A program made the position numbers and the translations under genes. Below, piece by piece: positions 13,562 to 20,591 of a stretch of 24,435 bases of DNA (position 1 is its first letter; every line of letters starts with the position of its first letter). The DNA comes from UMGS172 sp045636945. GTDB lineage: Bacteria > Bacillota > Clostridia > Oscillospirales > Acutalibacteraceae. The DNA is taken from NCBI GenBank assembly GCA_045636945.1, contig JAZTYO010000004.1, positions 1 through 24,435 of the forward strand, given 5' to 3'. Below the pieces are notes generated by a model. The model saw only the letters and a program-made list of their open reading frames with translations. It made no database searches and was not told the origin of the DNA.

Positions 13562-16192
13562 ATGAAGAAAGAACTTGAAAAGGTTTATAACCCGTCCGCT
13601 GTTGAGGACAGGACCTATGACTTTTGGCTTAAAGGAAAGTATTTCCACGCCGAGGTTGACCAAAAGAAAAAGCCTTACACCATCGTGATTCCGCCACCCA
13701 ACATTACGGGTCAGCTTCATATGGGTCACGCATTGGACGAAACCTTGCAGGACATCCTTATCCGTTGGAAGAGAATGCAGGGCTATTCTGCACTTTGGCT
13801 TCCCGGTACCGACCATGCTTCCATTGCTACCGAGGCTAAAATCGTTGAGGCTATGCGTAAAGAGGGCGTTACTAAGGATGACCTCGGACGTGATGGATTT
13901 TTGGAACGTGCATGGGCTTGGAAAGAGAAGTTCGGTGGCAGAATTATCGAGCAGTTGAAGAAGCTCGGTACCTCCTGCGATTGGGACAGAGAAAGATTCA
14001 CCCTTGACGAAGGCTGTTCCAAGGCCGTCCGTGAGGTTTTTGTACGTCTTTATGAAAAGGGACTTATCTATCGCGGTGAGCGTATTATCAACTGGTGTCC
14101 CCATTGCTTGACATCCATTTCCGATGCAGAGGTTGAGTATGCCGAAAAGGACGGAAACTTCTGGCATCTCCGTTATCCTATTACCGACGGTAGCGGATAT
14201 ATCGAGCTTGCTACAACACGTCCCGAAACTCTTCTCGGTGATACCGCCATTGCAGTTCATCCCGATGACGAGCGTTATAAGAACCTTATCGGTAAGACCG
14301 TAACTCTGCCGCTTGTTGGCCGTGAGATTCCCGTTGTTGCCGATGCTTACGTTGAAATGGACTTCGGTACAGGTGTTGTTAAGATTACCCCTGCACACGA
14401 CCCCAACGACTTTGAGGTCGGTCTTCGTCACAACCTCGAGGTTATTAACGTTATGACCGACGATGCTCATATCAACGAGCTTGGCGGTAAATACTGTGGT
14501 ATGGACCGTTATGAGGCAAGAAAGGCAATCGTAGCCGACCTTGAAGAGGGTGGATTCCTCGTTAAGGTTGAGCCTATGAAGCACAACGTTGGTTCCTGCT
14601 ACCGCTGTTCTACCATTGTTGAGCCTCGCGTTTCCAAGCAGTGGTTTGTTAAGATGCAACCCTTGGCCGAGCCTGCTATCGATGTTGTTAAAAATGGTGA
14701 GATTAAGCTTATCCCCGGTCGTTTTGAAAAGACCTATTACAACTGGATGGAGAATATCAAGGATTGGTGTATTTCCCGTCAGCTTTGGTGGGGTCACAGA
14801 ATCCCTGCTTGGTATTGTGACGAATGCGGTGAGATGACCGTCAGCCGTACCGATATCGACGTATGTCCCAAGTGCGGTGCTAAAGTGAGAATGGACGAGG
14901 ATACCCTCGATACATGGTTCTCCTCTGCATTGTGGCCTTTCTCAACCCTCGGTTGGCCCGACAATACTCTCGACCTTAAATATTTCTATCCCACAAGCAC
15001 ACTTGTTACGGGATATGATATTATCTTCTTCTGGGTTGCCCGTATGATTTTCTCAGGGTTAGAATATACCGGAAAAGCACCCTTTAACACTGTATTGTTC
15101 CACGGCATTGTCCGTGATGCTCAGGGAAGAAAGATGTCCAAGTCTTTGGGTAACGGCATCGATCCTCTTGAGGAAATCGAAAAGTATGGTGCCGACGCAT
15201 TGCGTTTCACTCTTGCTACCGGTAACACTCCCGGTAACGATATGAGATATTCTGCCGAGCGTGTTGAGGCAAGCCGTAACTTTGCCAACAAGCTTTGGAA
15301 TGCAGCACGCTTTGTTTTGATGAACCTTGACGAAAACGAGCTTGCACCTTATATACCTAAAAACCTCGAGCTTGAGGACAAGTGGGTACTTTCCAAGTTC
15401 AATAACGTAGTTAAAGAGGTCACCGATAACCTTGACAAGTTCGAGATCGGTCTTGCAGTTTCCAAGCTGTATGACTTTATCTGGGACGTATACTGTGACT
15501 GGTATATCGAGCTTACAAAGGCTCGTCTTAACGGTGACGATGCCGATAAGGCTTCCACCGCACGAGGTGTTCTTGTTTACATTCTTTCCAACACCTTGAA
15601 GCTCTTGCATCCCTTTATGCCGTTCATCACCGAGGAAATCTGGCAGGCATTGCCTCACGAGGGCGAAACCATTATGATTTCCTCTTGGCCCACTGCTTGT
15701 GCTGACCTTGATTTTTCGGCTGAAGAGGTTGAGTTTGAAAAGGTTATGAACGTTATCAAGTCTGTACGTAACCGCCGTGCCGAGATGAACGTACCACCCT
15801 CAAAGAAGGCAAAGCTTTACATCAGCACCGAGGCAAAGGATACCTTCGAGAAGTGCGCAGTATTTATGACCCGTCTTGCTTCGGCATCTGAGGTTGAGGT
15901 CTGTGACAATGTTGACGTTGAGGGTGCAGTTCGTGTTGTCACTACCGACGCAGTTGTTCAGATTCCTATGAACGAACTCGTTGACTTCGCAAAGGAGCTT
16001 GAGCGTCTTAATAAGGAACTTGCCGCCGCCGAGAAGGACAGAGATTTCTTGGGTGCAAAGCTCAGCAATGAGTCGTTTGTTTCCAAAGCACCTGCCCAGG
16101 TTGTCGAGGCACAACGCGAGTCTTACAAGAAGGCGGTTGACAAGATTGCCCTTTTGGAGGCCAGCATTGCTGACATTAAGTCTAAAATGTAA
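13562..16192 (+). CDS. valS: Valyl-tRNA synthetase
   Basis: An 876-residue class I synthetase that charges tRNA-Val, of normal bacterial length. The ATP-site motifs are HMGH (53-56, in PPPNITGQLHMGH) and KMSKS (524-528). Between them lies the editing domain (roughly 190-330, with TTRPETLLGDTA) and a zinc-ribbon-like CDECGE...CPKCGAK near 420-443. DTWFSSALWPFSTLGWP is typical of ValRS. The anticodon-binding domain spans about 600-750, and the last 60 residues form the C-terminal coiled-coil arm (LERLNKELAAAEKD). The start is supported by AAAGGAC upstream. The gene probably has its own promoter; no T-box (AGGGTGGNACCGCG) is visible in the leader. Confidence 0.98.
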   Translation: MKKELEKVYNPSAVEDRTYDFWLKGKYFHAEVDQKKKPYTIVIPPPNITGQLHMGHALDETLQDILIRWKRMQGYSALWLPGTDHASIATEAKIVEAMRKEGVTKDDLGRDGFLERAWAWKEKFGGRIIEQLKKLGTSCDWDRERFTLDEGCSKAVREVFVRLYEKGLIYRGERIINWCPHCLTSISDAEVEYAEKDGNFWHLRYPITDGSGYIELATTRPETLLGDTAIAVHPDDERYKNLIGKTVTLPLVGREIPVVADAYVEMDFGTGVVKITPAHDPNDFEVGLRHNLEVINVMTDDAHINELGGKYCGMDRYEARKAIVADLEEGGFLVKVEPMKHNVGSCYRCSTIVEPRVSKQWFVKMQPLAEPAIDVVKNGEIKLIPGRFEKTYYNWMENIKDWCISRQLWWGHRIPAWYCDECGEMTVSRTDIDVCPKCGAKVRMDEDTLDTWFSSALWPFSTLGWPDNTLDLKYFYPTSTLVTGYDIIFFWVARMIFSGLEYTGKAPFNTVLFHGIVRDAQGRKMSKSLGNGIDPLEEIEKYGADALRFTLATGNTPGNDMRYSAERVEASRNFANKLWNAARFVLMNLDENELAPYIPKNLELEDKWVLSKFNNVVKEVTDNLDKFEIGLAVSKLYDFIWDVYCDWYIELTKARLNGDDADKASTARGVLVYILSNTLKLLHPFMPFITEEIWQALPHEGETIMISSWPTACADLDFSAEEVEFEKVMNVIKSVRNRRAEMNVPPSKKAKLYISTEAKDTFEKCAVFMTRLASASEVEVCDNVDVEGAVRVVTTDAVVQIPMNELVDFAKELERLNKELAAAEKDRDFLGAKLSNESFVSKAPAQVVEAQRESYKKAVDKIALLEASIADIKSKM

Positions 16193-16217
16193 TTTATAAT
16201 TTTCATTTAAAGCTGAC

Positions 16218-16270
16218 GTAGGGGCGTACTGCGTTCGCCCGAGGGCGTTCACAATCGTCCCTACTTTTTT
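16218..16270 (+). terminator. Palindromic intergenic repeat acting as valS terminator
   Basis: GTAGGGGCG (16218-16226) pairs with CGTCCCTAC (16256-16264), one G-U pair. An inner stem CGCCC/GGGCG sits inside (16236-16245). TTTTTT follows at 16265-16270. GC-rich palindromes starting GTAGGGGCG are, as I recall, dispersed repeats in many Firmicutes genomes, so this looks like a repeat copy serving as terminator. Confidence 0.75.
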
Positions 16271-16281
16271 AGAGGTTACTG

Positions 16282-17556
16282 ATGAACTATACCGAATGTT
16301 TAAACTACATACATTCTCTTATGCGGTTTGGGTCAAGACCGGGTCTTGAACGTATTTCTGAACTTTTGCAACGCTTGGGTAATCCGCAGGAAAAACTGAA
16401 TATAATCCACGTTGCAGGCACCAACGGTAAGGGCTCAACCTGTACCTTTTTGAGCAATATTCTGCGTGCCTCGGGCAAGAAAACTGGACTTTATATTTCT
16501 CCGTTTGTAAACGTTTTTAATGAGCGTATACAGATAAACGGTCAACCGATTCCCGACTATAACCTTGCAGTTTACACCGAAAGGGTAAAGGCAGTGGTTG
16601 ACGAAATTCCGGACGATGGTTGCCCAATAACCGAGTTTGAGTTTATCACCGCAGTTGCTTTTCTATACTTTTTGGAGCAGGGTTGCGATGCGGTTGTGCT
16701 TGAGGTTGGACTTGGAGGTCGCTTGGATGCCACCAATACGATAACAACCCCTAAAGCATCGGTCATTGCCCGAATTGCACTTGACCATACCTCGATTTTG
16801 GGCGATACCGAAGCTCAGATTGCCTTTGAAAAATGCGGTATTGTGAAGAACGGTTGTCCCGTTGTCACCACTGCCGATAACAGTGATGAGGCTTTGTTGG
16901 TTATCAAAAAAATTGCCCAAGACCGTGGCTGTGAGTTAAAAATCATCAACCGCAATGAGGCAAGGATTCTGTCTGCCGACATTTTCGGAAGCAAGATTTT
17001 GTGGAAAGGGGAGGAGTATCATATTTCACTCCCCGGTGAGCATCAGATAAGCAATGCCCTCAATTCTGTAACTGCCGTGAAAATGGCTTTCCCTGAAATT
17101 ACGCTTGAAAACATCAAACAAGGTCTTAGTACCACCGTTTTCCCTGCGAGGTGTGAGGTTATTTCAAAATCACCGCTTGTGATTCTGGACGGTTCGCACA
17201 ATCCCAACGGAACGGGTGCTTTGGCCGACCTTTTGGACAAAACCGACATTCAAAACGCAACCGCAATAGTTGGTTTTATGGCCGATAAGGACGTTTCGGA
17301 CGCTTTGCAGTTGCTCAAAGGCAGATTCAAGAGAATGATTACCGTTAAGGTACAATCCAATTCCCGAACAATGACCGCCGAGGATTTGAAAACTGCCTGC
17401 GAATTGGTTTGCGATAACGTTGTTTCGGCAGAATCCTATGAGGAAGCCATAAGCTCTGCAAAATTGGATGAGAAAATTATAGTGTTTGGCTCTTTGTACC
17501 TTGCAGGTGATATAAGACCGTTACTGTTGCAACATTTTAAGACAAAAAACAATTAA
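16282..17556 (+). CDS. folC: Bifunctional folylpolyglutamate synthase/dihydrofolate synthase
   Basis: A 424-residue Mur-ligase-family enzyme that adds glutamate to dihydropteroate and to folates using ATP. The P-loop is GTNGKGS (46-52), after the family signature RFGSRPGLERI (15-25). The segment EVGLGGRLDATN (about 141-152) and the DHTSILGDT block are also diagnostic. LDGSHNPNG near 307 marks the C-terminal domain. The start has AGAGG at 16271-16275. It follows valS by 89 nt, a valS-folC order seen in many Firmicutes, but here a palindromic repeat with a T-run separates them, so folC may depend on read-through or on a promoter I cannot identify. Confidence 0.96.
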   Translation: MNYTECLNYIHSLMRFGSRPGLERISELLQRLGNPQEKLNIIHVAGTNGKGSTCTFLSNILRASGKKTGLYISPFVNVFNERIQINGQPIPDYNLAVYTERVKAVVDEIPDDGCPITEFEFITAVAFLYFLEQGCDAVVLEVGLGGRLDATNTITTPKASVIARIALDHTSILGDTEAQIAFEKCGIVKNGCPVVTTADNSDEALLVIKKIAQDRGCELKIINRNEARILSADIFGSKILWKGEEYHISLPGEHQISNALNSVTAVKMAFPEITLENIKQGLSTTVFPARCEVISKSPLVILDGSHNPNGTGALADLLDKTDIQNATAIVGFMADKDVSDALQLLKGRFKRMITVKVQSNSRTMTAEDLKTACELVCDNVVSAESYEEAISSAKLDEKIIVFGSLYLAGDIRPLLLQHFKTKNN

Positions 17557-17592
17557 ATAATCGCACATGGTGTGACAATATTTTTAGGATTT

Positions 17593-17625
17593 ATCCGCTA
17601 TCATTATAGGTAGCGGATTTTTTTA
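17593..17625 (+). terminator. Terminator between folC and spoIIAA
   Basis: ATCCGCTA (17593-17600) pairs perfectly with TAGCGGAT (17611-17618), 10-nt loop, then a run of T. Its T-run ends only about 4 nt before the spoIIAA Shine-Dalgarno GGAGG (17629-17633). Confidence 0.8.
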
Positions 17626-17639
17626 TTTGGAGGAATAGT

Positions 17640-17948
17640 ATGTCAGTGAAAATTACGGTCAGCGGCGAGGTCGTCACCGCCTATCTTGACGGCGAAATAG
17701 ACCACCATACCGCAAGCGTTATGCGAAATGAAATTGATGCAGCGGTTGAGAAAAATATCCCTACTATGTTGGTGCTGGATTTCAGAGACGTCAGTTTTAT
17801 GGACAGCTCGGGGATAGGGCTTGTTATGGGCAGGTATAAGGTGTTGAAGCCTTTGGGAGCCGAACTTCACGTAACCAACACGTCACCGCATATCGGTAAG
17901 GTTATGAAATTGGCAGGGCTTGATCGATTGGCAAAAATGGATAAATAG
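17640..17948 (+). CDS. spoIIAA: Anti-sigma F factor antagonist SpoIIAA
   Basis: A 102-residue STAS-domain protein. In the forespore the dephosphorylated form binds SpoIIAB and frees sigma F; SpoIIAB phosphorylates it on a serine, and SpoIIE removes the phosphate. GEIDHHTA (18-25) and FMDSSGIGLVMGRYK (53-67) closely follow the Bacillus subtilis protein; the phosphorylated serine lies in the SS pair at 56-57. The ATG has GGAGG six bases upstream. spoIIAB begins 10 nt after the stop, with its ribosome site in that gap. A sigma H-like -35 (AGGATTT, 17586-17592) is upstream, but I see no convincing GAAT -10. Confidence 0.96.
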   Translation: MSVKITVSGEVVTAYLDGEIDHHTASVMRNEIDAAVEKNIPTMLVLDFRDVSFMDSSGIGLVMGRYKVLKPLGAELHVTNTSPHIGKVMKLAGLDRLAKMDK

Positions 17949-17958
17949 GAGTGAAAAT

Positions 17959-18393
17959 ATGAAAGACGAAGTAAAAATCGTGATCCCGTCAAGGTCACAG
18001 AACGAAAGCTTTGCCCGTGTGGCTGTGGGTGCTTTTGTGGCAAGGCTTGACCCGACGTTAGAGGAATTGAACGACATAAAAACCGCCGTTTCGGAGGCGG
18101 TTACAAACTGCATTGTCCACGCTTACCGCGACACTATAGGGCTTATCTACATAACGGTCAGCGCCGATGGTGAAACGGTCAGAATCAGAATCCGTGACAA
18201 GGGTTGTGGAATTGCCGACATAAAGAAGGCAAAAGAACCGCTTTTCACCACCGGTGGAGAGGAACGTGCAGGTCTTGGGTTTGCGGTTATGGAAAGCTTT
18301 ACCGACAAATTGACGGTGCGTTCGGCGGTGGGCAAGGGTACCACCGTAACAATGCAAAAGAAGATAAGCGTAAAAAATGACAGACAAAAATGA
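17959..18393 (+). CDS. spoIIAB: Anti-sigma F factor SpoIIAB (serine kinase)
   Basis: A 144-residue GHKL-fold kinase that holds sigma F inactive and phosphorylates SpoIIAA. It shows SQNESFARVAV (13-23, including the Arg20 equivalent that contacts partners), the N box EAVTNCIVHAY with Glu46 and Asn50, the G1 box DKGCGI (80-85), and GLGFAVM (105-111). The C-terminal GKGTTVTMQK is the last strand of the fold. AGGAG precedes the ATG. Its last 17 nt overlap the start of sigF, so translation of the anti-sigma factor and the sigma factor is probably coupled, which helps keep their amounts matched. Confidence 0.96.
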   Translation: MKDEVKIVIPSRSQNESFARVAVGAFVARLDPTLEELNDIKTAVSEAVTNCIVHAYRDTIGLIYITVSADGETVRIRIRDKGCGIADIKKAKEPLFTTGGEERAGLGFAVMESFTDKLTVRSAVGKGTTVTMQKKISVKNDRQK

Positions 18394-19030
18394 GTTTATT
18401 TCTAAAAATTTAGGGTTGGTGCATTCGTGCTGCACTAAGTTCAAGGGAAGGGGAATCGAGTACGACGACCTTTTTCAGGCTGGCTGTATGGGTCTTATCA
18501 AGGCAACCGACGGTTTTGACGAGTCGCGAGGCTTGATGTTCTCAACCTATGCAGTTCCCGTTATTTTGGGTGAGATAAAGCGGATGTTCCGTGATGGAGG
18601 CAGTGTCAAGGTTGGCAGAACATTGAAGGAGTTGTCCTTGAAGGTTATACGTGAAAACGAACGACTTTCCAAAGCCTTGGGCAGAGAACCGACCGTAAAT
18701 GAGATTGCAGAAAGCCTTAACGTATCGGTTGAAAACGTTTCCGAGGCCCTGTGTGCGGCACAACCGACTATGTCTTTGACCGTGGAAAATGAGGATGGCA
18801 CATCGGAATTCGACATTGCGGTTGAGGGTGAAAACGAAAAACTACTAGAGCATATTTCGTTGACAGAAGTTCTGGCAACCTTGCCTGATAACGACAGAGA
18901 ACTTATAATTTTAAGATATTACAAATCAAAGACTCAGACCGAAACGGCTAAACAACTCGGAATGACACAGGTGCAGGTTTCACGAAGGGAAAGGGTTATT
19001 TTGTCAAAAATGCGGCAGATGTTAGCGTAA
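18377..19030 (+). CDS. sigF: RNA polymerase sigma factor, sporulation sigma F
   Basis: A 217-residue sigma-70-family factor that starts forespore-specific transcription. Region 2 spans about 25-85: YDDLFQAGCMGLIKA, FDESRGLMFSTYA and VILGEIKRMFRDGG. Region 3 covers LGREPTVNEIAESLNVS (about 104-120), and region 4 covers DRELIILRYYKSKTQTETAKQLGMTQVQVSRRER, which contains the helix-turn-helix. Position third in the spoIIA operon identifies it as SigF rather than SigG. It is a little shorter than the Bacillus protein at the N-terminus. The start overlaps spoIIAB and has only a weak purine-rich site, so it relies on coupling. No spoVA genes follow, and a strong terminator ends the operon. Confidence 0.95.
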   Translation: MTDKNEFISKNLGLVHSCCTKFKGRGIEYDDLFQAGCMGLIKATDGFDESRGLMFSTYAVPVILGEIKRMFRDGGSVKVGRTLKELSLKVIRENERLSKALGREPTVNEIAESLNVSVENVSEALCAAQPTMSLTVENEDGTSEFDIAVEGENEKLLEHISLTEVLATLPDNDRELIILRYYKSKTQTETAKQLGMTQVQVSRRERVILSKMRQMLA

Positions 19031-19070
19031 AACTTTTGGTTTAACTGATCGTCTTACCGATACGCATTAA

Positions 19071-19099
19071 GGGCGGATTTTATATCCGCCCATTTTTTT
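19071..19099 (+). terminator. Terminator of the spoIIA operon
   Basis: GGGCGGAT (19071-19078) pairs with ATCCGCCC (19084-19091), 5-nt loop, then ATTTTTTT. Confidence 0.9.
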
Positions 19100-19116
19100 A
19101 TGCTCTAAAATTTATC

Positions 19117-19144
19117 TTGAACTCTTGCAAAAATTTGGTATAAT
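19117..19144 (+). promoter_or_regulatory. Promoter of the nicotinamidase-like gene and nadE
   Basis: TTGAAC (19117-19122), 16-nt spacer, TATAAT (19139-19144), about 38 nt before the start codon. Confidence 0.7.
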
Positions 19145-19182
19145 ACTATTATAATGTTTGTGTATTTGTCAGGGTGATTGGT

Positions 19183-19707
19183 ATGGTAAAGTTTCTTGTG
19201 GTAGTTGATATGCAAAAGGACTTTGTTGACGGTGCTTTGGGTACTGCTGAGGCCATGAATATTGTCCCCAATGTGGTCGAGAAGATAAACTCCTTTGACG
19301 GTGAGATTATCGTCACCTATGACACCCATTTTGAGAACTATATGGAAACGTCTGAGGGCAAAAATCTTCCCGTGCCTCATTGCATAAAGGGTACCGACGG
19401 TTGGGCTTTGGACAAAGACGTTCAAAAGGCCTTGGATGGCAAAAAATATACCAAAATTGAAAAACCGACCTTTGGCTCGGTTGAGCTGCCTAAAATTATC
19501 AAACAAATGGCAGGGGATGACGAATTCTCGGTTGAACTTATCGGTTTGTGCACCGATATTTGCGTGGTTTCCAACGCTTTGCTGGTAAAGGCAAGCTTTC
19601 CCGAAATAGCAATTTCGGTTGATTCGAAATATTGTGCAGGTGTTACGGTCGACAGCCATAATGCTGCACTGTGTACTATGAAAATGTGTCATATTGACGT
19701 TAAATGA
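19183..19707 (+). CDS. pncA: Isochorismatase-family hydrolase, probable nicotinamidase
   Basis: A 174-residue cysteine hydrolase. The triad is visible: Asp9 in VDMQKDF, Lys94 in IEKPTFGS, Cys127 in GLCTDICV. A likely metal site is formed by Asp48 and His50 (YDTHF) plus His66 (VPHCIKGT); that set is typical of nicotinamidases rather than isochorismatases. It would deamidate nicotinamide to nicotinate for NAD recycling. The link to NAD is supported by nadE starting 9 nt downstream. ATG 19183 is preferred to GTG 19174 because AGGGTG at 19171-19176 is the ribosome site. It could instead act on another small amide, so the symbol is a probable rather than a proven name. Confidence 0.83.
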   Translation: MVKFLVVVDMQKDFVDGALGTAEAMNIVPNVVEKINSFDGEIIVTYDTHFENYMETSEGKNLPVPHCIKGTDGWALDKDVQKALDGKKYTKIEKPTFGSVELPKIIKQMAGDDEFSVELIGLCTDICVVSNALLVKASFPEIAISVDSKYCAGVTVDSHNAALCTMKMCHIDVK

Positions 19708-19716
19708 GGGCTGGAT

Positions 19717-20448
19717 ATGTATAAGTTTGATGCTAAAAGAATTAAGGACGAATGTGTTGAATGGATAAGAAAGTTTTTCCGCGAAAATGGACCTGATTGC
19801 AATGCAGTTTTGGGTATCTCGGGCGGTAAGGATTCCTCGGTTGCAGCAGCGCTTTGCGTAGAGGCTTTGGGTAAAGACCGTGTTATCGGTGTGTTGATGC
19901 CTTGCGGTGTTCAGCACGATATTGATATGGCCGAGCTGCTGGTTCAACACCTCGGAATAAAACATTACGTTGTCAATATCAAGAATGCGGTTAATGGTTT
20001 GACGGGTAGCTTCCCGTTTGAACTGTCAACACAAAGCAAGGTCAATCTGCCTCCGAGAATCAGAATGGCTACAGTTTATGCCGTTTCGCAGTGCTTTAAC
20101 GGTCGTGTTGTCAACACCTGCAATCTTTCGGAGGATTGGGTTGGATATTCAACACGTTACGGCGATGCGGCAGGTGACTTCAGTCCTATGTGCAACCTCA
20201 CCGTTCAGGAGGTCAAGGCAATCGGTCGTGAACTTGGACTTCCCGATGTTTTGGTTGACAAAGTGCCGATTGACGGACTTTGCGGTAAGACCGATGAGGA
20301 TAACTTAGGATTTACTTATATGGAACTTGACAGATATATCCGCGAGGGAGTTATCGACGACCCCGAGAAAAAGGCCATAATCGACCGCAAGCATAAAATG
20401 AATCTTTTCAAATTACAGCTTATGCCGAGTTTCAAGCCCAAAATCTGA
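19717..20448 (+). CDS. nadE: NH3-dependent NAD synthetase
   Basis: A 243-residue enzyme that converts nicotinate adenine dinucleotide to NAD with ATP and ammonia, the last step of NAD synthesis. It has the N-type ATP pyrophosphatase P-loop SGGKDSS (35-41), and NTCNLSEDWVGYSTRYGDAAGDFSPM (from about 129, in part) with the conserved GD(A)AGD-type loop. VPIDGLCGKTDEDNLGF is the C-terminal substrate segment. There is no N-terminal glutaminase (nitrilase) domain, so it should need free ammonia, which the upstream nicotinamidase would release. GAGGGCTGG precedes the ATG. Confidence 0.95.
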   Translation: MYKFDAKRIKDECVEWIRKFFRENGPDCNAVLGISGGKDSSVAAALCVEALGKDRVIGVLMPCGVQHDIDMAELLVQHLGIKHYVVNIKNAVNGLTGSFPFELSTQSKVNLPPRIRMATVYAVSQCFNGRVVNTCNLSEDWVGYSTRYGDAAGDFSPMCNLTVQEVKAIGRELGLPDVLVDKVPIDGLCGKTDEDNLGFTYMELDRYIREGVIDDPEKKAIIDRKHKMNLFKLQLMPSFKPKI

Positions 20449-20453
20449 AATTT

Positions 20454-20483
20454 CACCGACAGAAATTTCTGTCGGTGTTTTTT
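20454..20483 (+). terminator. Terminator after nadE
   Basis: CACCGACAGAAA (20454-20465) and TTTCTGTCGGTG (20466-20477) form a perfect palindrome, followed by TTTTTT. Confidence 0.9.
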
Positions 20484-20488
20484 ATTCC

Positions 20489-20517
20489 TTGACTAAAGTT
20501 TATTTTTATGGTATACT
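20489..20517 (+). promoter_or_regulatory. Promoter of the OPT transporter operon
   Basis: TTGACT (20489-20494), 17-nt spacer, TATACT (20512-20517), 74 nt ahead of the start codon. Confidence 0.72.
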
Positions 20518-20591
20518 CTAAAATCAGAATAAAATGCGGTACTGTGTGTATTTTTCAGTTACTGCATCCAAAAATATTTAAGGGGTATATT

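Noticed and set aside
13451..14797. A 448-codon open frame on the - strand opposite valS
   Set aside because: valS is complete and diagnostic on the + strand. The long antisense frame follows from its codon bias, and no recognisable domain is visible. The same applies to the antisense frames at 5124-5861 and 19105-19965.
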